The notes under the pieces are model-generated. The model did not search any database. It saw only the letters and a list, made by a program, of their open reading frames with translations, and was not told the DNA's origin. A stretch of 64,000 bases of DNA from Oscheius tipulae (taxonomy: Eukaryota; Nematoda; Chromadorea; Rhabditida; Rhabditidae), in assembly GCA_037178975.1 (NCBI GenBank), contig JASJZH010000002.1, positions 3,782,001 to 3,846,000 on the forward strand. The letters are read 5' to 3'. Shown here in pieces: positions 46,710 through 59,198 of the stretch; positions within the stretch are counted from its first letter, which is position 1; every line of letters starts with the position of its first letter. The translations under genes were made by a program, and so were the position numbers.

Positions 46710-48042
46710 ATGTTACGACCTGTCCTCTTCCTTATCTCCATATTCAGTATAACAGGTAGTTTTGACAGCAAACAACTGACTTCAAAAGAACAGAATCCGT
46801 CTCGGACAAGGAATATCTGACAACTTTGGCTTGTAAGAAGAACCCAAAGTTGGCATTTTGTATACAAAGAGAAGTCCGAAAAGCGGACGAGGCTGATCCA
46901 GAGTGTACGTTGCAAAGCAGATTCCTAACCCATGGTTTAGTGATAATCCCGCCACCAATGCCCAAAGATCTGAAGCAAGTCAGACGGAAGGACGTCATTT
47001 CTGAGACGGACGAGGCTTTCAAGGAGCATGCTGAGCAACAGAGGAAGATCCCCAATGATCTCAAGGCACTACAGCTGAAATGTGCTAGGTTTGCGAGAAT
47101 CGTCTACGAGGTAAATGTTGATATGTTACTTGTAGACAAGAGATTCAGAACTGCCAGCCAAAAAAGATGACAGAGGAACACAAGCCGAGGTGTACTGCCT
47201 ATTTCCGAGACTGTGCTCCTTTTATTCCCAAAGCTGATCCCTTGGCGGCTGTAGGGAATGCCTTCTCCTCAAATGTGAGTCTTGAAATGAGGGAATGTCT
47301 AGATTCACAGGTTCCGCGACTGTTTCTCTGTCACTTTCCTCCAGTTCCTGATTAACTGGCTTTCATATCCTTACAAGGACTGTATTCAGGTCGGAATAAA
47401 CTTGGCCACAATTGACGTGAAGGGTATCCCGTACTACCCGGTCAACGAAGAGGGAGCTGTCGGTGTCGGAGTTGGCCTCAACGCTCCTTTTGGTTCATGG
47501 GGTGGAGGGTACTCTGACCACGTTGGAGTCAGGTAAACACTTTTTTCATATTGAATGAGCATTCTCTTCAGAGACTACTGGAACCAACATCAGGAAGTCG
47601 GGGCCAATTGGGTTGAGGGAAAGTACGGATACAAGAACGGGTGGTCAGTTCCGTTGGTTCAGTCTCTCGGAGTCGAAGGAGGTCAACATAACACGGTTTC
47701 TGTTCCTCTAACAGGCAGAAATGCCGGAACTGTGATGGTCGACAATGGGTACAATGTGAGTCTCTTGACTCTCTCCCATCTTCATCATTTTCACTGACGA
47801 AGAATGCCACCTTGAAATGACTCTTACGTATCAACTCGCATCATTGCTTCCTTGATGTCATCTTCTATTTTTAGGTCGGAGGATACTACGGACACAATGA
47901 TCACGTCGGTGTCGACCCTCGCCACGGAGACGTCCAACACACCTTTGGAGTCGGCTCACCGTTCGTGAATGCCGGTTTCATGACCGGTCAAGCCGTAGCC
48001 TTTCCGGGATTGGACGTCTGGGAGCGTGCTCTCGGGAAATGA
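46710..48042 (+). CDS. Unrecognised secreted protein, Cys-containing N-part and Gly-rich C-part
   Basis: The signal peptide MLRPVLFLISIFSITESVSD is split by a 38-nt intron. The N-terminal half is charged and Cys-containing (ACKKNPKLAFCIQREVRK, CTLQSRF, LQLKCARFARIVYE, CQPKKMTEEHKPRCTAYFRD, then CAPFIPKADPLAAVG). A middle exon gives FLINWLSYPYKDCIQVGINL. The C-terminal half is rich in Gly, Val, His and Asn with a loose repeat: GVGVGLNAPFGSWGGGYSDH, VGVRDYWNQHQEVGANW, VGGYYGHNDHVGVDPRHGD and FGVGSPFVNAGF, ending WERALGK. Six exons join in frame. No transmembrane helix after the signal peptide. I cannot name the family; the repeat could form a beta-rich extracellular module. Confidence 0.7.
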
Positions 48043-48102
48043 GAAGCGGGAGGAAGTCATCAGTGCATGTTATCTCCTAACTGGGTCATATTGATCTGTA
48101 AG

Positions 48103-48108
48103 AATAAA
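48103..48108 (+). promoter_or_regulatory. Poly(A) signal of the secreted Gly-rich gene
   Basis: AATAAA 60 nt after the stop codon. Confidence 0.5.
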
Positions 48109-49542
48109 TATTCTTTGCTCCGATACCTCTCTTTAGGCAAAAAGAGTACTAGTTATGATAACCTCGTCTTCCAGTCGAGCAGGCATCATAAATCAGTCAA
48201 AAGGGTCTCACCCATGCAAAAAGAGTCGCCCGCTCTTCGGCGAGTCATGTTTGCTCTTTCCCCAGCTGTGTCAATCGATTCGGCATACGAGAATCCATGT
48301 CCAGCGACTGATTTACATCCTGTTCTCTGCTCTGTGCATAAAGAGGGGAGGGCAGAAAACAAAGTGGCGCCAGTCTCAATTATTTGGAAGCCCCTTCATT
48401 ACGTCGCCCCGCTCAGTCCTTCTCTTTTTTCGAGACTAATTTGGAGCTTTTTCTGTCATTCTCCAGACACGAGCTAACTGATGTTTTGACCAGAACAGTC
48501 AGTATCCTGAAACTAGACATTTCCAATCTCGGCGTTGAGTCATTCTGTCTCCTTTCGGTCTGTTGGCAATCGTTCTCCCACCAGACTTTACTGTTCGTCG
48601 TTTTCCAAAGGTAAAAAGTGTACGTTTTTCCCACAATCGAAAGAACGTTATTGACCTTGACGGAGGAAAGGTTGATTGTTTTGCATCTTCTGACTGACAT
48701 CTGGTTCCTGACTCACTAACTGCCGGGCACTTGACTTTTTTAATAGAAAATATGGAAATCTCTAAAGAAATCTGACAAATTTGAGTGAAAAGAAATGCTA
48801 CACATATTTGTTTGGTTGTTTGTGGTCCACGGGTTGAGGGCAATCGATCCCTGTCCGACATTCGGCATTCCGGCTGTTTTTGGTATTTTCCTCTTCCTTC
48901 CTACGGCTTCCGGTATTACTCATATTGCTTAGCCTAGTTTTCTGAAGGGAAATTAGAAATTGACCCGATATCTAGGCGGTTCCTGATCTCAGTGATCGTG
49001 CAACAATAATTCTTCCGCTCAGATTCATAAATTACGATTGAATTCAATTATTTGGGTTCAAGACAGCTTCTGTTCTCTCATTTGCACTTTAATACATGCC
49101 CTTCACTGCTGGATTTAATCTTTTACAAAAGTTTCGCAGGAAAAAGCTCTCTAGTAAATAAAATTCAAACTCTCGCGGTTTCTAAACTTTAAATTCAAAG
49201 ACGGCAAATTTGAATGGAAGAAACAGCTGAATTTCTTGATTTTCTCTTTTTCTGAACCTTATTGACCCTTTTTTTAATGCTTCTGCACAAAAAGTATAAG
49301 TTTGACTGTCAACTGCTCTTAGAAAAAAATACAAGTCGTCAACATCAAAAATCCGTTCCACCATAAATCTTTCCGCTCTTTGTCCCATGCTCTCCTGGGA
49401 TACGGGCTGAAATCTTTTTGACCGATCAACTTTTGCTCGCTCTCTGCCAAAAAGCTTGTTTTGGTATCTTTCTTCCACAAATTTGCCTTTAATAACTTTC
49501 TCACCCCTTTACGTTTTCTCTCAATTTTCAATGTGATTTCAG
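48109..49542. other. Spacer upstream of phospholipase D
   Basis: About 1.4 kb, AT-rich towards the right. Reading frames are short and lack domains. No terminal repeats or RNA recognised. It should contain the phospholipase D promoter. Confidence 0.4.
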
Positions 49543-52500
49543 ATGAACGGCGTGGCGCCGGCAACTCTTCAGTCATCACAGCAGCCGCCGCCGTCTTCAC
49601 TGAAGCTAGAAGACGGCGTTCCCGCCGTAGGAAGGACGATAGAAGTCAATGAGGTAAGATTTTGTGTATTTATTACGTTCGAGACGGAATAACGGCCCTC
49701 ACAGCTGGTCTAGACTCGTAATTTCGGTCGTATAGGCTATCATTGGCTTCTTTTTTGTTGATATATTTCGCCCCTATGGTGAGGAGTTATTGTGCTTGTA
49801 CCAGAAAGTGCTTGAAGTTACAACATATTTCCAGGTGACCTCGCCGGATTCGCTCAAATACGACGAAGAGGAGGAGGAAGAGGAATCCGAAAGCTCGGAT
49901 GATGACGAAATCCAGTACTGCGACTGCATTGCCGTCGCCCTGTCCAAAAGTCTACCAGGAACTCCGGGAAAGAAAGGTAACACTCTTATTCTCCTTTTAC
50001 AAGGCAAAATAAGGAATCATTCCGTACACATCGATCTACGAAACACAAGCAGAGGCCCGCAAACGCGGCTACTGGATCCCGGGAGTGCCCGTCAACGCCA
50101 AAATCATCAAAGTGGAGAAGAACACGGATAGCGGCATTCATTTCATCAATACCCTCAAGTAGGATTGATGTTTCTTCATGTAGGAGAAAATATGACAGAT
50201 ATACGATCGAGCTGGAACACGGCAAATTCAAATGGAGCGTCATTCGCAATTACAAGGACTTCACGCTTCTAAACAACCGTCTAATGGCTCACAGGGCAGC
50301 CGAGAGGATACGAGCGCCTGTCAGAAGGTAATTCTAAGCTTTTGTTAAAGGCCTGATTTGGGAAACTACTACTCCTCAGTAGAAGAGATAAACAGTTTGA
50401 TGTATTCCAACAAAAACAATTTGTTTTAGTCGTCAAAGGTCAAAAAGTTTTTGAAAAATGCTAACAGCAGATTTTTCACTTATTTTGCCTTCATTTTGAG
50501 TCAGATTAACAGCCTGTTGTGCTCGTTTTGAACTCGGCTCTTCACTGTACTCACATATTTCCTTCTCAGAACTAACCGCTTGATGTTTCTCTCAATTCAG
50601 ATTGCGTGGACATCCGAAAGTTGTCGAGTAAGTTTCGTGTGTGCAATATAACAGATTTCGAAGATGATTGTCGTTTCAAGAGCACGGTGTGGCCTTGCAA
50701 AATGTTTGAACATAGCGTGTGAAAGTAACGGTGTCGCATGGAATTAAGCACTAATATCATACTCGTCCGCTTTATATTATTTTCTTGCTATTTCAATGTG
50801 TATTAAAATCATTTCAGAGCCCAAGAGCGCGTGGACTCGTTCCTGGAAGGAATGGGCGTCGACATCATATCGGATCACAAGGAGGACTGTCCTTATTACA
50901 AGAAACAACACAGGAAGAAGACTACCAAGGTTTGTTGTCTCGGTACTTAAAATTCTAGTCAAAACCTCACAGATGCAGCTTCTGAAACGAGAGGCGGACA
51001 ATCTGGGAGGGGAGAATTCCCAAAGACAATCACACAATGGGACAGTCGCTCCGCTGGCTCTGACCGAGAGTCCACTGACGCCGCCTGAGGATGAAATACA
51101 GATGCAGCGAATCAGCATGGACGAGGCAGTTCAATGTAGGCTCTTTTTCTTGCTTCAAAACATTACAAGATTAGCTGGAATCCTCCAAGACTCCTCGAGC
51201 GGCACAACGAGAAATTCCGAGCCTCCGGCGAAACGAACCGGTCGGACAATGGCTTCCGTGGAGGAGGAGAGACCAGAAGTCGAAGAGGTACTTACTTTTT
51301 TTTAAAACTATTTTGAACACTGGGTAGAAGCATGACTTCTCTTTTTAATAATCTTTCTCACAGGAAGGGCAATGGCACGAGAGCGATGCTCGCAATCTCC
51401 TACTCCCGGTATATTCTCCGTTTCGATAACCGCATGTCCTATCACTCTTTCTCTGTCTATCTCTCTCTAATCTTTCTAGCATGTTCGTTGTCCATTTACT
51501 CTATAACAATCGCCATAACTCTGAGAGATCTCTGACTGGCTTCACTTTCAAATGTCGTCGTGATACTACGGCCTGATTTCTTCTATATTCTCTTAAAATG
51601 AATTTCAGAACAGTACGAAGAAGCCAAAGACGCGGACGAGGAAAAAACACACGCTGCCGCCGTTTCCTCGCCTTCCCGACTACATGGTGACCGACATCGA
51701 ATCGAGAAAAGAACAGCTCGAAAACTGGTTACAGATGCTGCTCCATATTCCCATCAACAGAAACCATCACGAGACGGTACCTTTTTTTCCGTTTTGTGGC
51801 CGTAAAAACGAAATTTAGGCAGAATTTCTCGAGATTAGTCGCTTCTCTTTCGTAAACGATCTCGGCGGGAAACATACAGAAGGATTTGTCAAGAAGCGAC
51901 CCGGTGGATCGCGAGTCTTTCTCGGCTGTCGACAGTTCTGTGTCCGATATCTGGTTCCGTGGAGCAAGCGATGGCTCATGGTCCGCGACTCCTTCGTCGC
52001 CTATATGGATCACAGGACGGAGCAGATTCGGATGGTTCTCTTGATGGACAAGGACTTCAAAGTGGCCGCGGGCGGACGGGAAGCCGAAGGCATACCCACC
52101 GGTCTCATCATTACAAATGCTCAACAGTTGGTCTTAACTTGTACTGTAAAATATAAAGAAATTAAGTGAACTCCACCTGAAATGCCGAAGAATACAAGAC
52201 ACGACTCTCTGGAAGCAGATTATCGAGCAGTCGATGGCCAGTCAAATGGGCAACATCTGGATTCAGCCCCACCGCTTCGCATCCTCCTTCCCGGTCCGCG
52301 AGAATGCCTACGGAAAGTGGTTCGTGGACGCGCGAGAGTACATGAGCTTCGCCGCGGATATGATGGAACTGGCTCGCGAGGAGATCTTCATCGCCGACTG
52401 GTGGCTCAGTCCGGAAATATACATGAAGCGGCCTGCCCTGGCCGGAACAAAATGGCGTCTGGATCAGATCCTGCAGCGGAAGGCCGAACAAGGAGTCAAG

Positions 52501-55500
52501 ATCTTCATTCTGTTGTACAAGGAGATGGAAATGGCCCTCGGGCTGAACAGTATCTACACGAAGAGAACTCTTCAAGGTCTCCATCCGAATATCCGGGTGA
52601 TGAGACATCCGGACCACTCGATGACGATCGGAACCTTCTTCTGGGCCCACCACGAGAAGTTGATCGTCGTCGATCAGCTCATTTCCTTCGTCGGCGGAGT
52701 CGATCTCTGTTTCGGGCGATGGGACGACGAACACCATCTGTTGACAGATCTTGGATCTGTCCAGTTCGCCGGACAACATGCTTTTCAGGACCATTCTATG
52801 GTATTTTTTTGCTTTTTTTTAGTAATTTAGTAACTTTAGGCAGCAGGATTGCGAGCCCTGGTCAAGGCCCCATTGACCCTTGGACCTCTGGGACTAGAGG
52901 AAAACGAAATTGTCGTGCCACGAGGCGAACAAAATACTCCCAATCCGGCTGCGGGAGACAGTTCCAGCTCAACAGGTACATTTTATTGTTTTAATTGAAA
53001 CAAGAAAATTTAGCAGACCCGACGACAGTTCGCCACGTGACGACGATAAACGTTGGCGAGAACGGGGAGGACGAGGTCGACTCGCACATTTTGAGGCAAA
53101 TTGGGGAGGGGGAGGAGGAGGCTGTCTACGCGGACAAGGAGACCGGCAATGTCCGTGTTCGAATCTGGAAGAAGGGTATGAATTTCCTTCGTTTTGTGAA
53201 CAAAAAATGACCTCTAGCTACTCCCCAAGCGGCGAAGATAGCGAAAGAAAGACACAGCTCCCCGATTCCGGAACGGGAGAAGGAAAGAGCCAATTATAGG
53301 ACACAGGCATCAGTCCCGACCCCGACGACAGCCGGAAAGAGGTCGACAAGTCTCTTCCGAGTCGTCAGAGAGGCCGAGGAGGCCAACAAGAGAAAATCCG
53401 CTTCAATGCCCCGAAAGCTCCCGATGGAGATGTTGGACCGGGCGGGACCGGCCCCGTCTATGTTCGAGAAGGCGGCCAAGAGCGGAATGGATTTGGCCAC
53501 GGCGGCCGAAAAGTACAAGGAATACGTGGCCAGCGGGGCCGTGAGACGCGAGAAACATCGAGCACAGACGCCACCGATGAACCGGAAGGAGAGTCGTGTC
53601 TCCCGAGCCGTCTCGAACTGGAAGAGCAACAGGGCGAAAAGAAAATGGAAGCAGGTTCTGGACAATGACGAGGTGATGGCCGGATACGAGCTCGAATGGC
53701 TCCGACTCCAATCAATGGTCCCGGAGGAAGATGTGGACGGCGGGACGAAGCTCTGGATCGGCAAGGATTACGTCAATTACATTCACAAGGACTTTGTCGA
53801 TATCAACATGCCTTTCCATGGTACAGTTTCCAATTTTTTCGTAGATAAACTATTGAATTTAGACTTTGTGGACCGCGGAATTACTCCCAGAATGCCGTGG
53901 CACGATATTCATTCGGTTACCTACGGAGTCCCTGCCCGAGACGTGGCCAGACATTTCATCCAGCGCTGGAATGCTACAAAAACGGAAAAGTTGAAGGTTT
54001 GATCTTTTTTTTACTACGGATTTCAAGGAAAAATTTTAGGACGACACCAACTACCCGTTTCTGCTGCCAAAGTCCTATGAAAATCTGAAGGTTCCCCGTA
54101 TGTTCCGCAGTCCGCCGTTAAGCGAAGCCGTCAATGTCCAGGTACTTTCTTCTTCATCCTAAAAAAAACAAAGGTACAGGTCCTCCGCTCTCTATCCCAC
54201 TGGTCCGGCCTGATTAATCAGACGGAGGACTCTATCCAGATGGCGTATCTGTCGCTGATCGCCAACTCGAAGCACTATCTCTACATCGAGAATCAGTTCT
54301 TCGTCTCGCTGATCGACGTTCCCGAGGTCATGAACGAGATCTGCAAAGTCATCTGCAATAGGATCATTCGGGCCTACAAGTTGGTTCCCTTTCTTGATAA
54401 AAAGTACAAAAAAATGTAGAGAAAAGACCAAGTACCGCGTCTACATCATGATTCCGCTCCTTCCCGGCTTCGAAGGCGATGTCGGAGCCCCGGGTGGCTC
54501 TTCCCTTCAGGCAGTTCTTCACTGGACGTATCAGTCGCTTAGTCGAGGTCCGAATTCGCTCGTGCAGCGTCTCAAGGCGGTAGTTTTTCCCTCAAATATC
54601 AAAAAATTCAGTTTAGGTAGTCCCAGACCCCTTTGAGTATCTGCACATTGGATCGTTGCGTACACACGATATTCTCTGCGGGAAACTCGTGACTGAGCTG
54701 ATCTACATTCACTGCAAGCTGATCATCGTCGACGACGAGTACGTCATCATCGGATCGGCCAATATCAACGATCGCTCTCAGGTTTTTTGCTCGGAAAGAC
54801 TAAAAAAATAAAAATTTAGGTAGGAAATCGGGACTCTGAGGTCTGTCTGCTGTTCCAAGATCTCCAACACGAGAAAAGTACAATGGATGGAAAGCCCTAT
54901 CAGGCCGGAAAGTTCGCCAAAAGTCTCCGTCTGCGCTGCATGAAGGAACATCTCGGCCTGCTGCCGAATGAGCGACGACCGGCCAAATTCCGTTACGATG
55001 TGACCTGCGATGATCCCGTGGCCGATGACTTTTTCATCGATATTTGGCAGTCGACTGCCCGAACCAACACCAGGATCTATGAGGAGGTATTCCTTTTACT
55101 CTTATTAGAAAAAAGTAGAAAAAAATGGACTTACTACCAAAATGTTCGTCCCCTAAAAAAGATAGTCAAGTCCGGGGATCGTACCCAAGTGAATTGATTA
55201 GTAGTCGGGACTCTTACCGACTGTGCCGCTTGAGAGAAGCTTCGCGCAGAAGGAAAGATGGATATGAAAAAGATTGCTAATAATTACAAGTTTCAGGTTT
55301 TCCGAGCGTATCCGACGGACAACGTCGAAACATTTGAGGAGTACAAGATGTGGACTTCCCAGATGCCACTGGCAGAATATCAGCCGCCGCAGGCCGAGGA
55401 ACGATTACGCGATTTACGAGGTACGTTTCACCCTTTTCCTCTATAGAATTTTTGTAGGAACCCTGGTGGAATTCCCTTTAAACTTCCTCTCGAAAGCCGT

Positions 55501-55558
55501 GCTGACTCCAGGAATAACCTCGAAAGAAGGGCTCGTCCCGAATTCCGTCTTCACCTAA
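49543..55558 (+). CDS. PLD1: Phospholipase D1/2 (PX, PH, two HKD motifs)
   Basis: Hydrolyses phosphatidylcholine to phosphatidic acid and choline at membranes. The ATG follows tttcag directly. The N-terminus is proline-rich, then acidic ([15 protein letters not shown]). The PX domain begins with [33 protein letters not shown] and resumes [20 protein letters not shown] after a polar insert. PH follows ([23 protein letters not shown]). Catalytic half 1: [23 protein letters not shown]1 is [19 protein letters not shown] (near 52650). A long charged loop (53000-53700) follows. Half 2: [10 protein letters not shown] and HKD2 [20 protein letters not shown] (near 54705). The C-terminus LVEFPLNFL...[11 protein letters not shown] ends in Thr, as PLD activity requires. 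Both HKD triads are intact. One intron carries a tRNA-like sequence. Confidence 0.93.
55166..55233 (-). repeat. tRNA-like sequence inside a phospholipase D intron
   Basis: On the minus strand, tcaag and cttga close a 5-bp end stem. An A box (ggcacagtcggtaagag) and a B box (gggtacgatcccc) lie at tRNA spacing, and the T stem can form five pairs with wobbles. The anticodon stem does not close, so this looks like a tRNA pseudogene or SINE head. The host intron, about 208 nt, is far longer than its neighbours. Confidence 0.6.
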
Positions 55559-56505
55559 ACCAAGTCTTTCTCCCCCTTTCTTTGCAGTATTATATGTCTC
55601 TTGCCTTCATTTTCGAGCCTCTTTTTTCTCCTAGGACCAGGTGCAACCAACGTGATCCAGCTTCAACCGGTGCTTTTGTATACCCCCACACTATTATTTT
55701 AGTCACCCGTGTATATTCAGTATTTTGCAAATTGTGTAAGTATATTCTAGAGAGCTATCGAGACAGATTTATCAGTTTGACCCAGAGTAGTCGAGTTTTG
55801 TCGAAACCCCCCTCTTTCACGAGCTGTTTGAAACTATGCCCTTTTTTTTAATAAATATACTTTTTATTATCTGGCTCTCCTAATCCAGAAGAAATGGTCT
55901 CAGAGAACGGAGAAAAACGAATAGAAAAGTGGCGACCGGAACGATTTGCAGTTTGCCTATAAATTCAAATTCCCGCGGTTATTAGGATAATTTACGGTGT
56001 GCTAATCTGACGCCCTTTGCGTACGCTTCAACTTTACTCGTTTTTGCGCTCTTCTGTTTTCTTTCGCTGTTTTGGTAATACTTCGGCAGGCACCACGCTT
56101 CATTCAAATTCTTTGGCGCGCAATTTCGTTTTTTTTTTTGGCGCGAACTCAGTTTTTCATTATTTTGCAAGCTTTTCCCGGTTTTGTGGCTCATTTCTGC
56201 TATTTTTCTGTAAAACATGCTGACCCGTTGACAAGACATTCTTTCTGCAGAAAAATAAGATAAAAAGATATCACAGTTCTTCTTTTCAGTCCTTCCGGCG
56301 TCACTCTCCTAAAATTATCGATAAATACGAAATGAAAGGCTTTCAAAACGAGCTGTAGCTACTACATTTATCTTTCTATATGCATAACACACCATTTGTT
56401 GAGGACAAAAGGAAGATAAAAAGAGACAAATACGGAAAAAAGTAGCAGAAATGAGCGACAAAACTGAAAAAAAATTGATATATCTTCGTCCTAAAAGTAT
56501 TTCAG
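55559..56505. other. Spacer between phospholipase D and RAB5IF
   Basis: About 950 nt, AT-rich, with AATAAA at 55850-55855 as the likely phospholipase D poly(A) signal. No gene or repeat recognised. Confidence 0.45.
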
Positions 56506-57008
56506 ATGACGTCTGCGAAGAATGTGGCTACCCAAGAGCCGGAAAACGTCAAGAAGAGCACTTTCGAATGGGTATTTGTCGAGTGTTTTTGACCCTAATA
56601 ACTTCAACCTTCAGATTTCCCGATCACTGACACCTGGATCGACTTGGAACAACGCGGACGAGATTCTTGATACGCTTTACTGGGGTCGTCAGGTGGGAAA
56701 CCTCTTTTTGGTCGAAAAAGAGCATTTTCCAGATATTCTCGGTCTTCTTCGGCCTCCTTCTAGGAATTTGCAATGTTACTGGATTCTGGGCTATTATTTT
56801 GTACCTTCTTCTGTGCTACCGGGCGATCAAAATATACTTGACTCGGATTCAAAAGGTTCGTTGTCTTTGCTGTCTTGAACCCTTTGTTTTCAAGCTTGAC
56901 GCTGAAGACCTCGGCGGCATGTTGGCTCTAAATCAAGAAGGATTTATGGAAGGCTTTGCTGCTTTTATGGTCACTTGGATTGCTGCTCATACTGCTCTTA
57001 CAACCTAA
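56506..57008 (+). CDS. RAB5IF: RAB5IF / OPTI (Rab5-interacting, EMC6-related) membrane protein
   Basis: Small ER membrane protein. In mammals RAB5IF (C20orf24/OPTI) pairs with TMCO1 in the GEL complex of the multipass translocon. The ATG follows tttcag directly. Four exons, introns 37-43 nt: MTSAKNVATQEPENVKKS; then LTPGSTWNNADEILDTLYWG with the family D-E-x-L-D-x-x-Y-W signature; IFSVFFGLLLGICNVTGFWA and IILYLLLCYRAIKIYL, two helices; and LDAEDLGGMLALNQEGFMEG ending FAAFMVTWIAAHTALTT, a third helix. The motif EGFMxxFAxFMVxWI is diagnostic. About 120 residues, the usual family length. Confidence 0.9.
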
Positions 57009-57514
57009 TTTTTTCCACTGTTTTATTGTTCATCAGTTAAACCGGTTCCTGTATCCAGACAGTTTGCCCTATCTGTGAACACAAATTTTTGTAATAAGGG
57101 CGAGGAATGAAGATTATACGTCCCTACTTTGTTTGTGTAAGTTTGATCGCAATATGATTCACGGGAACTACGCAGAATTGCGTGGGAACAGAAATATTTG
57201 CTGTCTTTCCATCTTTATAGCCAAAGCTGTACGTATCTTCCATACACTAGCACAATGGACAGCAATCAACCGAGATGTAAGTTTTTCTCTTGTACGTTTA
57301 ACAGCCAAGATCAAGGCTTGATGTCTCTTTGACCGCCAGAGGAATAGTTTTGGTGGAGACTATGCGACGAACTTGTTCCATGCGCTCTTGCCTCGAAAAC
57401 ATTGATTGCTCCTAGATAGGAATTCTCAATTGCTCGAAATCTCGAGCAAAACAGAAGTTGCCTTTTATTGCTTCTTCTAGCTAGTAGAATAGCGTGTCTT
57501 TCCTGTTCCCCGAA
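57009..57514. other. Spacer between RAB5IF and PRRC1
   Basis: About 500 nt without a supported exon or repeat; it holds the 3' flank of RAB5IF and the 5' flank of PRRC1 on the same strand. Confidence 0.45.
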
Positions 57515-58893
57515 ATGAGTCCAATGCCACTTTCAGCCTCTCCGATCCCTCCTCCTTCCGGAATGCCAGAATTTGCCAATCGCCCTCCTCCTTCCGTGGT
57601 TCCTCCTCGTCCTCCGGTCTTCCATCCAACTGCCGGAGACTCAAAGATACAGTCTCCTTCAGGAAATCCTTTCGCTCGTCCCACTCCTACTCTAGAGGTT
57701 GGTTCACAGAATTCGGTAGTATAAGTAGTCAGTTTCAGCGAAGTCCCCTGCCGAAACCTACTCCTCCAAATTTTGCTCCTCCACCAGCATATGTTACTCT
57801 TCCTCCTGCACCCGTCGAGACGAGAAAACCACCGAGTTCTATTCCATTGGAAGCAAGGACTGAGACAAATAAATCCCCATCTCCGATTCCCGTACAAAAG
57901 CCAGCTGAGCCTGTGAAGACTGCCGATGTCCCTTTGACTCCACCATCACCCCAGCCAGTACAAGAATCTCCTCCTACTTCTCCTGCTGTCCTTCCGACGA
58001 ATGAGGAGAAAGAAGAGAAAGTAAAAGCTGAGGAAAGAGTTGACATGACTGGGGGACTCGTATCCTGGCTGACAAACAAAGTGGCTGAGAGTAAGCTTCT
58101 GAGCGACGTTGCGGAGAAGACAAAACACGGAATCGAGCAAGTTCTCACCACACTGGATCCCGGTATGAGAGGGTTTCTTTCGGACGACGGAACTGTAAGC
58201 TTAGACTCTATATATATTTTTAATCCCAATGCAGGTCGAGTTATATGTCGTGGCGACAGATTCCGATACGGTTCGAGCCATAAAGGACGGCTTTGAGCGA
58301 GTCTTTGCTAGTGTCCTCATTCGTGCTGTCCCAGCAGCCACCGGTTTGTCATATTCTGGAACAGATCATGTTTCTTCTACAGAGAATCTACCACCCTTGG
58401 TTAACGGATCCGCATATGCTCTGGAAATGTGCGGAGAGAGATCGAGTCGTGTCTTTATCTCTAAGCAAGTCCCAGCCAGTGCTCCTGTTCTGGTCATGCA
58501 GCCCTTCATCATGCAGATTGAGAACAGGTAGTCCTTCATTTGAGTTAGTGAGAAAAAAACGATCTTCAGGCAGATGACAGCCACTCGTATGCTCCTAGAA
58601 TGGAAGGGAAACCTGGTCGACTCGTTTTCTCAATTGCTCCCAGTCGATTCCAAAGTTATGCAAGTTCTTGAGGTAAGAGACAGTCACTATAGCATACTGC
58701 TCCTTTTCAGGCCCGACAAAAAGCAGATGGAAAGCAAGCCCAGGACTTTTCCATTTCTGTGAGTCAAGCGATCAAAGAGGTCCACTCTGGACCGAATCCA
58801 CCCTTCTCAGAACTGTTAGAGAACGGAGCTGCTGCTCTCGCCCAGCAGTTTATGTCCCTGACCATGGAGCAGACGACAGCATCATCTCCCTAA
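57515..58893 (+). CDS. PRRC1: PRRC1-like protein (proline-rich, coiled-coil)
   Basis: Homologue of PRRC1, a cytosolic/Golgi-associated protein linked to COPII coat dynamics. The start is MSPMPLSASPIPPPSGMPEF; I chose the ATG at 57515 because the frame upstream of it has no ATG. The first third is proline-rich (PPPSVVPPRPPVFHP, PLKPTPP-like runs). The conserved core begins GLVSWLTNKVAESKLLSDVA and EKTKHGIEQVLTTLDPGMRG, then VELYVVATDSDTVRAIKDGF. Vertebrate PRRC1 has the matching VITTLDPGM segment and the Ham1/YjjX-like fold after it. Later exons give ISKQVPASAPVLVMQPFI and MLLEWKGNLVDSFSQLLPV, with an end rich in Ala and Gln (ENGAAALAQQFMSL). The C-terminal third is more divergent than the core. 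Confidence 0.82.
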
Positions 58894-59198
58894 GCTCTTG
58901 ATTTCAATTGACTAATATCTATGGGTCTCTTCAGACGTAGGGGTACTTTCTTTGTATTTATTTGCTCTGCTCGTAACTTGTGATCTTGTACATACTCTTT
59001 GTTACTGTTAGAAAGTGGAAAGTGTATTTTGGCAATAAACGGTTCAGAAAATTTTGATGCTCCCTGTCACTCGTCACTTTCAGTCCGCAACCGTTGCTAC
59101 GAGCCCTCCTATGATCTCCGATCGCTTCTTTTTGTTTCGCTAATTTCCATAGCAGCAGCACCCACCCGCCATCTCCTTCCTTTCGAATTTCTAACAAA

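Noticed and set aside
52162-52794. 210-residue antisense frame opposite phospholipase D
   Set aside because: Exact shadow of the HKD1 exon, with no domain of its own.
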